Source of the DNA: Mycobacterium sp. 1164966.3
GTDB lineage: Bacteria; Actinomycetota; Actinomycetes; Mycobacteriales; Mycobacteriaceae
Length of the DNA stretch: 64,000 bases
Assembly: GCF_001665395.1 (NCBI RefSeq)
Contig: NZ_LZSG01000005.1
Coordinates: forward strand, 62,001-126,000
Direction of reading: 5' to 3'
Shown here: positions 37,261 to 45,982 of the stretch, in pieces
How positions within the stretch are numbered: the stretch's first letter is position 1
How the letters are laid out: each line of letters begins with the position of its first letter
Notes under the pieces: generated by a model
Told to the model about the DNA's origin: nothing
What the model saw: only the letters and a program-made list of their open reading frames with translations
Databases searched by the model: none
Translations under genes and position numbers: made by a program

Positions 37261-38730
37261 ATGACTGACGCCACGACCGAATACGACAAACTCTTCATCG
37301 GCGGCAAGTGGACGGAGCCGTCGACGTCCGAGGTCATCGAGGTGCACTGCCCGGCGACCGGCGAGTACGTCGGCAAGGTGCCGCTGGCAGCGGCGGCCGA
37401 CGTGGACGCCGCCGTTGCCGCTGCCCGCGCCGCCTTCGACACCGGCCCCTGGCCCTCGACGCCGCCGAAGGAACGCGCGGCCGTCATCGCGAGCGCGGTC
37501 AAGTTGCTCGAGGAGCGCAAGCCGGTGTTCGCCAAGCTGCTCGCCGACGAGACCGGCCAACCGCCGACCACCATCGAGACGATGCATTGGATGGGTTCGA
37601 TGGGTGCGCTGAACTTCTTCGCCGGGCCTGCAGTCGACCAGGTGAAGTGGCGGGATATTCGCAATGGCTCCTACGGGCAGACCATCGTCCATCGTGAGCC
37701 GATCGGCGTGGTCGGCGCGATCATCGCCTGGAACGTGCCGCTGTTCCTCGCGGTCAACAAGCTGGGTCCGGCCTTGCTGGCCGGCTGCACGGTGGTGCTC
37801 AAGCCAGCCGCCGAAACGCCCTTGACCGCAAACGCTTTGGCCGAGGTGTTCGCCGAAGCCGGTCTGCCCGAAGGTGTGCTGTCCGTGGTGCCCGGCGGCA
37901 TCGAGACCGGACAGGCGCTGACGTCGAACCGCGACGTCGACCTGTTCACCTTCACCGGCAGCTCCGGCGTCGGCAAGGAGATCGGCCGCCGTGCCGCCGA
38001 AATGCTGAAGCCGTGCACGCTGGAGCTCGGCGGGAAATCGGCCGCGATCGTGCTCGACGATGTCGACTTGGCCGCTGCGGTCCCGATGCTCGTGTTCTCC
38101 GGGATCATGAACACCGGTCAGGCCTGCGTAGGCCAGACCCGCATCCTGGCGCCGCGCTCGCGTTACGACGAGATCGTCGACGCGGTAAGCAACTTCGTGC
38201 AGGCGCTGCCGGTCGGGCCGCCATCCAACGCGGCCGCCCAGATCGGTTCGCTGATCTCGGAGAAGCAGCGCGCCCGGGTCGAGGGATACATCGCCAAGGG
38301 AATCGAGGAGGGCGCCCGGCTGGTGTGCGGGGGCGGGCGACCCGAGGGGCTGGACAACGGCTTCTTCGTGCAGCCCACCGTATTTGCCGACGTCGACAAC
38401 AAAATGACGATCGCCCAGGAGGAGATTTTCGGGCCGGTGCTGAGCATCATTCCGTATGACACCGAGGACGACGCGATCAAGATCGCCAACGATTCGGTGT
38501 ACGGGCTGGCCGGCAGCGTGTGGACCGCGAATGTGCCGCGCGGCATTGAGATCTCAGAGAAGATCCGCACCGGGACCTACGCCATCAACTGGTATGCGTT
38601 CGATCCCTGCTGTCCATTCGGCGGCTACAAGAATTCCGGCATCGGCCGCGAGAACGGACCTGAAGGTGTCGAGCACTTCACCCAGCAGAAGAGCGTCCTG
38701 ATGCCGATGGGCTACACGCTGGAGAGCTAG
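37261..38730 (+). CDS. Aldehyde dehydrogenase (Rv0223c-like, KstR-linked)
   Basis: This 489-residue NAD-dependent dehydrogenase has the general base E255 (LELGGKSA) and nucleophile C289 (NTGQACVGQT), with the usual AWNVPLFLAVNKLGPAL and PCCPFGGYKNSGIGREN segments. It oxidises an aldehyde to an acid; substrate unknown, but the KstR-type site upstream suggests steroid-derived aldehydes. ATG 37261 has AGGAGGAG 11 bases upstream; the open frame extends to 37201, but that part is not similar to the family. Its end overlaps the end of the convergent echA1 by 4 bases. Confidence 0.9.
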   Translation: MTDATTEYDKLFIGGKWTEPSTSEVIEVHCPATGEYVGKVPLAAAADVDAAVAAARAAFDTGPWPSTPPKERAAVIASAVKLLEERKPVFAKLLADETGQPPTTIETMHWMGSMGALNFFAGPAVDQVKWRDIRNGSYGQTIVHREPIGVVGAIIAWNVPLFLAVNKLGPALLAGCTVVLKPAAETPLTANALAEVFAEAGLPEGVLSVVPGGIETGQALTSNRDVDLFTFTGSSGVGKEIGRRAAEMLKPCTLELGGKSAAIVLDDVDLAAAVPMLVFSGIMNTGQACVGQTRILAPRSRYDEIVDAVSNFVQALPVGPPSNAAAQIGSLISEKQRARVEGYIAKGIEEGARLVCGGGRPEGLDNGFFVQPTVFADVDNKMTIAQEEIFGPVLSIIPYDTEDDAIKIANDSVYGLAGSVWTANVPRGIEISEKIRTGTYAINWYAFDPCCPFGGYKNSGIGRENGPEGVEHFTQQKSVLMPMGYTLES

Positions 38731-39545
38731 CGACCCTGGAAACGGGCTTGCCGTCGTTCGATGAACGACTGCACACCCTCGGCGGCGTCAGCGCTGCTGA
38801 ACAGTTCGGTGATAACCGGGACCAGCCGCTCGATCGCGGAAGCGTCGCCGTGATCGCGTGCCGTGTGCGCCGACGCCAGCGTGGCCTGAACGCCCAACGG
38901 CGCCGCGCGGTCGGCGATGGTGTGCGCTATTTCCCGGGCGCGGGCCAGCGCTGCGGACGCATCGTCGGCGACTTCTTGCACCAGGCCGATGCGGTGTGCC
39001 TCGGCGGCGTCGAACTCATCGCCGGTGAGCAGCCAGCGCATGGCGTTGCCCCACCCGGCCTCGCGTGGCAGCCGCATCGTCGCACCGCCGAACGGGTAGA
39101 TCCCGCGCTGCACTTCCAGCTGCGTGAACCGCGTATCTGCGGCGGCGACCCGGATATCGGCTGCCAACAGCAGCTCGATGCCCAGCGTCATGCACCAACC
39201 GTGTGCGACCGCCACCAGCGGCGTGGTCCACGGCCCGTCCAGCCGCCAGGGGTCGCGGCCGTCCTCCGGAACCGGCCGCTCACCAGCCGCGATGGCCGGT
39301 GCGACATCGACGAGATCCAGACCCGCGGTGAAGTGGTCACCGTGCGCGAACAGCACTCCGGCGCGCACCGAGGCGTCGGATTCCAGCAATCCGTACGCGC
39401 GAGCCAGATCGGCCAACATCGCGCGGTCGAACGAATTGCGCTTGTGGGCCCGATTCAGGCCGATCAGCAGGACATGCCCGTCTCGTTCGAGAGTCACGGT
39501 GTCCAGGCTGGGTAGCTCCGACGCTGAAGGCTGCGAATCAGTCAT
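38727..39545 (-). CDS. echA1: Enoyl-CoA hydratase/isomerase EchA1
   Basis: This 272-residue crotonase begins MTDSQPSASELPSLDTVTLERDG. It has the oxyanion segment GDHFTAGLDLVDV and the region LGIELLLAADIRVAAADTRFTQLEVQRGIYPFGG; the usual Glu of the GIELLLAA position is present. It hydrates trans-2-enoyl-CoA or isomerises double bonds. ATG 39545 is a better start than TTG 39557, which only the frame permits. Orthologue of Rv0222. It is not divergent from a strong partner; a 240-base gap precedes the next genes. Confidence 0.9.
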   Translation of the reverse strand: MTDSQPSASELPSLDTVTLERDGHVLLIGLNRAHKRNSFDRAMLADLARAYGLLESDASVRAGVLFAHGDHFTAGLDLVDVAPAIAAGERPVPEDGRDPWRLDGPWTTPLVAVAHGWCMTLGIELLLAADIRVAAADTRFTQLEVQRGIYPFGGATMRLPREAGWGNAMRWLLTGDEFDAAEAHRIGLVQEVADDASAALARAREIAHTIADRAAPLGVQATLASAHTARDHGDASAIERLVPVITELFSSADAAEGVQSFIERRQARFQGR

Positions 39546-39785
39546 CGGGCCAGTCAAACGCAGAGCTAGCTAATATGCAATACCACATACAGAGGCCGAA
39601 ATCAGACGGATTTTCCGATCGGGCACGTCCGGTGTTGCTATCCCGTTCTCCGCAGTACACCGACCCTTAACCGGGAATGGATCTTGCTTACTGTATGGTT
39701 GTCTCATATGCTATCTAGCATAATTATGGGTCGGCGGAAATCCGGCGCATAACAACCGCCGGGAGAAGCCCGAGCAGGAGAAGCT
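39546..39785. promoter_or_regulatory. Intergenic region between echA1 and the small ORF/TetR pair
   Basis: This 240-base gap carries the promoter described separately at 39684-39722. AT-rich strings such as AGCTAGCTAATATGC near 39575 lie close to the echA1 start. I see no other gene. Confidence 0.5.
39684..39722 (+). promoter_or_regulatory. Promoter with overlapping palindrome for the small ORF/TetR pair
   Basis: TTGCTT (39684-39689) and TATGCT (39707-39712) form a -35/-10 pair with 17-base spacing. The palindrome TATGCTA-TC-TAGCATA (39707-39722) covers the -10 exactly. A repressor bound there would block RNA polymerase. The likely binder is the TetR protein encoded downstream, by inference. 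Confidence 0.6.
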
Positions 39786-39917
39786 ATGTGGATCCTCGAC
39801 CTCAACGTGGCCGGCTATCACTACACGCGAGAGATGCCCGACCTGCGGCGCCGGCCAACTTGGTTCAATCGGCGCAATGTGCACTGGCCGGCCCTGCGAC
39901 AGTCTCACGCTGCATGA
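39786..39917 (+). CDS. Small ORF (43 aa) translationally coupled to a TetR regulator
   Basis: ATG 39786 follows AGGAG by 5 bases and gives a 43-residue basic, aromatic-rich peptide (WILDLNVAGYHYTREM, RRRPTWFNRRNVHW). Its TGA overlaps the ATG of the TetR gene by 4 bases (ATGA). It has a good ribosome site and a promoter upstream, whereas the TetR start has no strong ribosome site, so the small frame probably drives TetR translation. I know no family; a regulatory peptide is only one possibility. Confidence 0.6.
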   Translation: MWILDLNVAGYHYTREMPDLRRRPTWFNRRNVHWPALRQSHAA

Positions 39918-40558
39918 GGTCAGCCAAGGACGGCGCGTCGGCCAAGCGATGCGACACCCGCACGAAGATGCTGATCAGCGCGGCCGAGGTGATGCGCGAA
40001 CGCGGCGCGGCGGGCGTCACAATCGACGAGGTGCTCGCCCGCAGCGGCGCGCCGCGCGGCTCGGTGTACTACCACTTTCCTGAGGGCCGCATCCAGATCC
40101 TTGCCGAAGCGCTGCGCTACGCCGGAGACTCCATCACCGCCACCATCGACGAGGCCGTCGATCGGGGTGCCAAGGTCCTGCTGCGCGAGTACGTCAAGTT
40201 CTGGGAACGACTGCTGATCGACGGAGACTTCAACGCCGGCTGCCCCGTCGTGGCGGCGGCGATCGGCTGCGGCGCCGACGACGAACCAGAGCTGTCCGCC
40301 GAGGCGGGCGCCATCCTTGGCCGGTGGTGTACCGCGATGACGCGCGCGTTCGTTGCCGAGGGCTTCGCGGACACGGACGCCGCCTCGCTTGCGGTGATGT
40401 CGATCTCCGCGATGGAGGGCGCAATTGTGCTGTGCCGCTCGACGCGTAGCGTGCTCCCGCTGCGCCAGGTTGCCGAACAGCTCGAATTCCTAATCAAGGC
40501 AAGGGAATTCGTGTCACGGCAGGTTCCTGCCGGCGCCGGCTCAGTCGCTGGCCGGTAG
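39914..40558 (+). CDS. TetR-family regulator with LmrA/YxaF-like C-terminal domain
   Basis: From ATG 39914 this encodes 214 residues. The HTH is at about 31-50 (VTIDEVLARSGAPRGSVYYH), followed by the HFPEGRIQILAEAL helix and a ligand domain with DFNAGCPVVAAAIG, typical of the LmrA/YxaF-like group. The longer open frame from 39788 belongs to the upstream small ORF in another frame. The palindrome over its promoter suggests autorepression. Its end overlaps, tail to tail, the gene for the 98-residue partner protein (40541-40837). Confidence 0.88.
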   Translation: MRSAKDGASAKRCDTRTKMLISAAEVMRERGAAGVTIDEVLARSGAPRGSVYYHFPEGRIQILAEALRYAGDSITATIDEAVDRGAKVLLREYVKFWERLLIDGDFNAGCPVVAAAIGCGADDEPELSAEAGAILGRWCTAMTRAFVAEGFADTDAASLAVMSISAMEGAIVLCRSTRSVLPLRQVAEQLEFLIKAREFVSRQVPAGAGSVAGR

Positions 40559-40837
40559 CGGCTTGACCTCTTTGAGCTGAAGTGCCGTCTGGCCTATGCT
40601 CAGGCTCCCCGCGCCCGGCTTGGTCACCAGTACCTCGGCGCCGGTCTCGTCGACGTAGCGTTTCCCCATGATGGTGCCGTCGGCGAAGGCGGGGTCGAGT
40701 TCGCCCTTCCGTTCGCCGCCGATCTCGACCATCGGGGCTCCGCCGCAGCGCAGGTCGTCAAGGCTGTCGGCACTTCTGACCACGATCACCTGGGTGTCGC
40801 AGACCTGGCTGGCCAAACGGGTTCCGTTCTTGATCAT
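40541..40837 (-). CDS. Conserved 98-residue protein of unknown function with CGGAPM motif
   Basis: ATG 40837 overlaps the stop of the acyl-CoA ligase gene by 4 bases (ATGA) and has AAGGA upstream. The protein begins MIKNGTRLASQVCDTQVIVV and has LRCGGAPMVEI and GELDPAFADGTIMGKRY. The two Cys (C13 and the one in CGGAPM) could sit close together. The fold and role are unknown. Coupling to the ligase suggests it works on the same pathway or stabilises the enzyme. Confidence 0.75.
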   Translation of the reverse strand: MIKNGTRLASQVCDTQVIVVRSADSLDDLRCGGAPMVEIGGERKGELDPAFADGTIMGKRYVDETGAEVLVTKPGAGSLSIGQTALQLKEVKPLPASD

Positions 40838-42327
40838 GCGTGTAGTCCTTCTAGCTCTTCGATGATCTCCCGGCGAAGTACCTTGCCGGTAGCGGTAGTT
40901 GGCAGCTCGTGGCGAAACACTACCCGGTCCGGGGTGCGCGATCCGCGCAAGCTCTCGCGGACGTACTCGCGCAGTTCGTCGGGGTCGGGCTCGACACCGT
41001 CGGCCGGCACCACCACCGCGACGATCGCCTGGCCCCACTGCGGATCCTCGACGCCGACAACCGCGACGTCGCGCACCTGCGGGTGTTCGACCAGCACTTC
41101 TTCGAGTTCCGCCGGCGCGATGTTCTCACCGCCGCGGATGATAGTGTCGTCGCTGCGTCCGCCGATGAAAAGGTAGCCGTCGGCATCCAGGACGGCGATG
41201 TCTTTCGTTGGGAACCAACCATTTTCGTCCAGCACCGAACCGACCCCGGTGTAGCGGCCGGAGACTTGCTCGCCGCGCACGAACAGCTCACCGCTTTGAC
41301 CCGGGCCGAGGATGGTGCCGTCCTCGCCGCGGATTTGCAGCTCGATGCCGGGCACCGGTTGCCCCACCGATCCCAAGCGCTTGGCGACGGCTGGCTCTGA
41401 CGCGGCCAGCGCGGCGCGGTGGTCGTCCGGGGTCAGCACAGCGATCGTCGAGCTCGTCTCGGTCAGGCCGTACGCGTTGACAAAGCCCACGTTTGGCAAC
41501 AGCTGCAGCGCACGGCGGACCAGCGGCAGACCGACCTTCGAGCCGCCATAGGCCAGGTTGCGCAGCGAGGGCAGTTCATGGTGGCCGCTCTCCAGAACGG
41601 AGACGATGCGGTCCAGCATGGTGGGCACCACCGTCGCGGTGGTCACCTGCTCGGCGTTGATCAGCGAAACCCATTCCTGCGCATCGAAATTGGGCAGATA
41701 AACCATCTTTCGGCCGGCATACAGGTTCGACAGCGCAGCGCCCACGCCGGCGATGTGGTACGGCGGCACGCAGATCAGCGCGGCGTCCGCGGGATCTGCC
41801 GACTCGAATTCGATTGTGCCGGTGACGTAGCTGGTCAGGTTGTTGTGCGAGAGCTCGACCGCTTTGGGTTGCGATGTGGTGCCTGAGGTGAACAGCACGA
41901 TCGCCACGGCGTCGGGGTCGGGGAATTCGGCGACCGGGCCGGCGCTGTGCGCAGCGGTCAAGAATTCGTCGGAGAGCATTACCCGCTGCGCGGCGTCGCC
42001 CAGCACCTCGCGATAGCGGCTAGCGACGATCACCAGCGGCTCTGGCAACCGCCGGACCAGGTTCTGGATGCCCTCGACGGACAGCCGGTAGTTGATCGGG
42101 GTGAAGGCCAGGCCGGCCCGCGCCGCGGCGAATATCAGCACCGGCAACATCGCACCGCCGGTGCCGACGTAGGCGACGTGGCGAGCGCCGGAACCCGCGA
42201 TGACACCCGCGCCGCCGTCGGCAAGGTCGCTGAGCTGCTGCGTGGTCAACCGCAAGTCGCCATCGACGACAGCCGTGCGATCGGGGTTGCTCGACGCCGC
42301 CATCTCGAGCAGCAACGAAACGCTCAT
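40834..42327 (-). CDS. Acyl-CoA synthetase (FadD-type AMP-ligase)
   Basis: This 497-residue ANL enzyme has LFTSGTTSQPKAVELSH (P-loop), YGLTETSS, the hinge GWFPTKDIAVLDADGYLFIGGRSDD and the C-terminal Lys in TATGKVLRREI. It activates a fatty or aromatic acid as its CoA thioester. The start is ATG 42327. It is followed by the coupled 98-residue protein and precedes an ICMT-like gene on the same strand. Substrate specificity cannot be read off. I do not assign a fadD number. Confidence 0.9.
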   Translation of the reverse strand: MSVSLLLEMAASSNPDRTAVVDGDLRLTTQQLSDLADGGAGVIAGSGARHVAYVGTGGAMLPVLIFAAARAGLAFTPINYRLSVEGIQNLVRRLPEPLVIVASRYREVLGDAAQRVMLSDEFLTAAHSAGPVAEFPDPDAVAIVLFTSGTTSQPKAVELSHNNLTSYVTGTIEFESADPADAALICVPPYHIAGVGAALSNLYAGRKMVYLPNFDAQEWVSLINAEQVTTATVVPTMLDRIVSVLESGHHELPSLRNLAYGGSKVGLPLVRRALQLLPNVGFVNAYGLTETSSTIAVLTPDDHRAALAASEPAVAKRLGSVGQPVPGIELQIRGEDGTILGPGQSGELFVRGEQVSGRYTGVGSVLDENGWFPTKDIAVLDADGYLFIGGRSDDTIIRGGENIAPAELEEVLVEHPQVRDVAVVGVEDPQWGQAIVAVVVPADGVEPDPDELREYVRESLRGSRTPDRVVFRHELPTTATGKVLRREIIEELEGLHA

Positions 42328-42411
42328 CCGCGATCTTTCTGGATTATTGGCCTTTACAAATCTAGGCCGTAGTGTAACCCATGATCGCGAGGGGCGTTAC
42401 CGCCCGCCCGG

Positions 42412-42942
42412 TCACCGCCAGGGCGACATCCGGGGAATCCAGCGCGGAACGTTGCGCCGGTACTCGACGTACTCAGCTCCGTAGCGCTGAACCAGATGTG
42501 GCTCTTCCCAGAACCGGATCACGGTCGCCAGAACGGCGAAAAAGATTGCGAACCAGCCGAGCAGCCAGCCGGATGCGGTGATCGCCGCCTCGCCCAGCAG
42601 GACGCAGAGCACCCCGGTGATCATCGGGTTCCGGACGTGCCGGTACGGGCCGCGCACGACCAGGTGTACCGGCTCGCCCAGCACCGGGCCCACACCGAGC
42701 GTGCCTTTGCCAATGCGGTCGAACAGCACGATCGTCCAGACCATCACGGCCAGGCCGCCGGCGATCAGCAGGACCCCCACGACCGCAAGCGCGATTGACG
42801 CGGGTGAGTCGAGGTCCGGCAACCGCACGCCGTCCGGGATCACGATGAGCGCGGGGATGACTAGCGTCATCGTGACAGGTGCGACCAGGACCGAGAGCAG
42901 GTGGCGCCACCAAAGGCGTCGTTCATGCGTGTTGGTAACCAT
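42412..42942 (-). CDS. Isoprenylcysteine methyltransferase-like membrane protein (ICMT/NnrU type)
   Basis: The protein (176 aa from ATG 42942) has four to five helices and the ICMT/PEMT signature GPYRHVRNPMITGVLC, with RFWEEPHLVQRYGAEYVEYRRNVPRWIP near the C-terminus. These enzymes methylate small or lipid substrates at the membrane using SAM. ATG 42942 has GGAGG upstream; the frame opens at TTG 42951, which is less likely. It is divergent from a TetR gene whose palindrome at 42995-43008 lies between them. Confidence 0.85.
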   Translation of the reverse strand: MVTNTHERRLWWRHLLSVLVAPVTMTLVIPALIVIPDGVRLPDLDSPASIALAVVGVLLIAGGLAVMVWTIVLFDRIGKGTLGVGPVLGEPVHLVVRGPYRHVRNPMITGVLCVLLGEAAITASGWLLGWFAIFFAVLATVIRFWEEPHLVQRYGAEYVEYRRNVPRWIPRMSPWR

Positions 42943-42994
42943 ATTCTTCAACCTCCGTTCAAGAAAGGAATGTACGCCTGCGGCTCGGCATTGG

Positions 42995-43008
42995 TCAACA
43001 GTTGTTGA
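42995..43008. promoter_or_regulatory. Operator candidate TCAAC-N4-GTTGA
   Basis: TCAACAGTTGTTGA has 5-bp arms around AGTT and lies 4 bases before ATG 43012. It sits between the divergent TetR and ICMT-like genes and could control both. Confidence 0.5.
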
Positions 43009-43023
43009 AGTATGCTGACGTGC

Positions 43024-43614
43024 ATGTCAGAGGGGCGGCGCAGCGGCCGCTGGCGCACTGGTCAACAGAGCAGGCAGCGGATCATCGACGCGGCGCGCGA
43101 ACGCTTCATGCACGACGGATACGAGCGGGCCACCGTCCGCGCCATCGCCGCCGACGCCGGGGTTGACGTCGCGATGGTCTACTACTTCTTCGGCAGCAAG
43201 GAGGGCCTGTTCACGGCGTCGGCGCTGACCGGACCCGAGCACCCGCTGCACCACCTGGCCACACTGCTCGACGAGGGCACCGAAGACGTCGGGGCGCGGC
43301 TGGTTCGCCGCTTCCTCGAACACTGGGACGAAGGTGCCGCCTATGAGCCGCTGCTGACGCTATGGCGATCGGCGGCCATCCACCCACAGGCGCGAAAAGT
43401 GTTGCACGACAGCCTCGCCGGCCCGATGGCCGAGCGGGTCGCCACGGAGTTCGGTGTGACGGACGCCGAGCTGCGGGTCGAGCTGGTGGCCAGTCACCTG
43501 GCCGGGCTGGCGTTCGCGCGCTACCAGCTGAAGATCGAGCCGATCGCGTCGACCAGCATCGAGGATCTGGTCACCTGGCTGGGCCCTACCGTGCAGCGGT
43601 ATCTGACGGGTTAG
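43024..43614 (+). CDS. TetR-family regulator next to the ICMT-like gene
   Basis: From ATG 43024 (or 43012, adding 4 residues) this encodes about 196 residues. The HTH is at about 39-58 (TVRAIAADAGVDVAMVYYFF) and the ligand domain of some 130 residues follows. It ends at 43612-43614, and a long palindrome follows directly. It is divergent from the ICMT-like methyltransferase, the natural target for its operator. Confidence 0.87.
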   Translation: MSEGRRSGRWRTGQQSRQRIIDAARERFMHDGYERATVRAIAADAGVDVAMVYYFFGSKEGLFTASALTGPEHPLHHLATLLDEGTEDVGARLVRRFLEHWDEGAAYEPLLTLWRSAAIHPQARKVLHDSLAGPMAERVATEFGVTDAELRVELVASHLAGLAFARYQLKIEPIASTSIEDLVTWLGPTVQRYLTG

Positions 43615-43617
43615 TGG

Positions 43618-43675
43618 CGAGCAGACGCAAAGTCGCCCTATTTCGGCCCAAAATGGTGGATTTTGCGTCTGCTCG
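43618..43675. repeat. GAGCAGACGC-family palindrome, copy 2
   Basis: Arms of about 25 bases with a few mismatches (CGAGCAGACGCAAA at one end, TTTTGCGTCTGCTCG at the other) fill the gap between a convergent TetR stop (43614) and the crotonase stop (43681). It matches 35130-35189. Confidence 0.8.
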
Positions 43676-43680
43676 GCAGG

Positions 43681-44460
43681 CTATGTCCCCGTCCAGCGGG
43701 GCGGACGCTTCTCGGCGAACGCGATCGCGCCTTCCTTGGCGTCATTGGACATGAAGATCGGGGCCAGGATCTTGATCTGCTCGGCGAACCTGGTCTCCGG
43801 GCTCCATCCTCGGGACTCGACGATGATCCGCTTGGTGGCCGCCACCGCCAGCGGCCCATTGGCGGTGATCTTTTCCGCCAGCGCGATCGCCTGGTCCAGG
43901 GCCGCGCCAGGCTCGGCCAGAACGTTGACCAGCCCGAGCTCGTGCGCGCGCTCGGCGGACAAATTGTCACCGGTCAGAGCAAGCTCCATGGCGATGGCGT
44001 ACGGGATGCGTTCCGGCAGCCGCAGCAGTCCGCCACCGCCGGCGACGAGCCCGCGCTTCACTTCCGGAATACCGAACGCGGAGTCCTTTGCTGCCACGAT
44101 GAGGTCGGTGGCCAGCGCCAGCTCCGTCCCGCCGGCCAGTGCATATCCCTCCACCGCGGCGATCAGCGGCTTGGCGGGTGGACGTTCGGTGAAGCCCATG
44201 CCGCGGCCTTCGACGACGACGTTCTCGCCGCGGGCGAATGCCTTGAGATCCATGCCCGCGCAGAACGAGCCGCCCGCGCCGGTCAGGATTCCTACGGAAA
44301 GGCCGTTATCGCCGTCGAGGCGGTCCATGGCGTCGGCCAGCGTGCGGCTGACCGCCGCGTTGACCGCGTTCTTGGCCTTGGGCCGGTTGATGGTGATGAT
44401 CAGGATCCGGTCCCGCTGCTCGACGAGGACCTCGGGTTCAGTGTTAGCTTCGTCGCTCAC
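43681..44460 (-). CDS. Crotonase-family enoyl-CoA hydratase/isomerase
   Basis: This 259-residue crotonase has SFCAGMDLKAF (oxyanion loop) and GGTELALATDLIVAAKDSAFGIPEVKRGLVAGGGG, where both expected Glu residues are present. It hydrates or isomerises enoyl-CoA. ATG 44460 fits the family length. It is convergent with the TetR gene across a long palindrome and upstream, on the same strand, of nothing obviously linked. I do not assign an echA number. Confidence 0.88.
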   Translation of the reverse strand: MSDEANTEPEVLVEQRDRILIITINRPKAKNAVNAAVSRTLADAMDRLDGDNGLSVGILTGAGGSFCAGMDLKAFARGENVVVEGRGMGFTERPPAKPLIAAVEGYALAGGTELALATDLIVAAKDSAFGIPEVKRGLVAGGGGLLRLPERIPYAIAMELALTGDNLSAERAHELGLVNVLAEPGAALDQAIALAEKITANGPLAVAATKRIIVESRGWSPETRFAEQIKILAPIFMSNDAKEGAIAFAEKRPPRWTGT

Positions 44461-44529
44461 AGTGCAGATGGTAACGGTCGGCCGGCGTGACGAACCGGCC
44501 GGTCAGTGTAATGGCGGCTTAGGCCTTGA

Positions 44530-45939
44530 TCATGCCGGAGCCATGGCGGTCTCGACCACCGTCAGTTCTTCGGAAAGCCCAGCAGCCCTGCGTATTTCGA
44601 CGAAGTCGGCAACCATGGCGTCGGTGACCTCATGCGGGTCCTTGACCGTGGAACCATCCGAGAGCACCGAGATGTTGAGCTGATCGACATAACTCCACAC
44701 GGTGATGTTCAGGCCGCTGCCTGCGGTCAACGGGCCCACCGAATAGATCTCGGTGACCAGCGCGCCGCCCACTCTCCCGCGTTCGCGAGGGCCGGGAACA
44801 TTCGAGATGTTCAGGTTCAGCACCTTGTTCTGTCCGTCGCGCCCCGCCATCCACCGGAACAGCGCCTCCGTCGTCACCGGCGGCCAGTACGCCGCCCAGC
44901 GACTGATCAGCTCCGGCCCCAGCAACTGATGGCTTTCCTTGGCGAACACGGCGTTCTCGTGTGCGTAACGCACCCGTTCCAGCGGGTCGTCGCAGTCGGT
45001 CGGCAGCGCCACCATCATTCCGCTGAACCGGTTTCCGGAGATCCGCTCCGGCGAGAAGTCGTAGGCCACCGGGACCGACGCCAGCAGCGGTTCGGCCTTA
45101 CCGTCGTACCGCAACAGCAAGGTGCGCAGCGCACCGCTCGAGATGGCCAGCACCATGTCGTTGATGGTCGCGCCGAGCTGCTTGCCCGTCGCCTTGACAT
45201 CGGCGAATGCCATTGTGGCAGTGGCAAATCGGCGCTCAGGAGTGAGCATATGGTTCATGAAGGTTGGCGGCGGGGTGAACGGCCGAGTCAGTTCTGGTGA
45301 GAATTTGCGGGAGCTGCGCCGCACTCGGCCGACGCCTTCCGCGGTGTAGCGGACCGTGGCGGGGATTCGTCCGATGTGCCGCAAATGGTCCACGAACGCG
45401 GAAGTCATCAACTCCCGCTTGCTGGGCGCCGGATCGGGGGTGTACGAGCCGCTCTGAGGTGTGGGCATCAGGTCCATGCCGTGGGCCATCAGGTTCGCCG
45501 ATGCCACTCCGTCGGCAAGTGCATGGTGGATCTTGACCACCACCGCGATCCGGTGGTTGGCCAGACCCTCGACGAAGTACATCTCCCACAGCGGGTAGGC
45601 CCGGTCCAGTGGCGTACTGGCGATCTGTCCGATCGCCTCGTCGAGTTCCCGACGGCCGCCCGGCGCGGCGAGCTGCCAGGGGCGGATGTGGTATTCGAAA
45701 TCGACTTCGCAGTTCTCCCGCCACATCGGGTGGTGGAACTTCAGCGGGACGTCGACCAGCTGATAGCCCAACGGCACCAGCTTGTCCATTCGGTCCGCGA
45801 TCACCTGACGAAACGCGTCGATACCGAAGCCGCGATGCTCCTCGTCGAGTTCGATCACGGCCACTTTGATCGTGTGCATATGCACGTTGGGCGTCTCGCT
45901 GTACAGCAGTACCGCGTCCCACCCGCTGAGCCGTTTCAC
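44530..45939 (-). CDS. Wax ester synthase/diacylglycerol acyltransferase (Rv0221-like)
   Basis: This 469-residue protein has the WS/DGAT catalytic motif HHxxxDG as HHALADG, near residue 140, and PLWEMYFVEGL just before it. The C-terminal half has NISNVPGPRE and the later SGLNITVWSY typical of the family. It esterifies fatty alcohols or diacylglycerol with acyl-CoA, giving storage lipid. Orthologue of Rv0221, between echA and lipC on the M. tuberculosis map. The start ATG 45939 gives the usual MKRLSGWDAVLLYSE beginning. Confidence 0.93.
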   Translation of the reverse strand: MKRLSGWDAVLLYSETPNVHMHTIKVAVIELDEEHRGFGIDAFRQVIADRMDKLVPLGYQLVDVPLKFHHPMWRENCEVDFEYHIRPWQLAAPGGRRELDEAIGQIASTPLDRAYPLWEMYFVEGLANHRIAVVVKIHHALADGVASANLMAHGMDLMPTPQSGSYTPDPAPSKRELMTSAFVDHLRHIGRIPATVRYTAEGVGRVRRSSRKFSPELTRPFTPPPTFMNHMLTPERRFATATMAFADVKATGKQLGATINDMVLAISSGALRTLLLRYDGKAEPLLASVPVAYDFSPERISGNRFSGMMVALPTDCDDPLERVRYAHENAVFAKESHQLLGPELISRWAAYWPPVTTEALFRWMAGRDGQNKVLNLNISNVPGPRERGRVGGALVTEIYSVGPLTAGSGLNITVWSYVDQLNISVLSDGSTVKDPHEVTDAMVADFVEIRRAAGLSEELTVVETAMAPA

Positions 45940-45982
45940 CGCAGGCCCCTACTCATACGGGAACCTTACAATCGGCTGGCGC

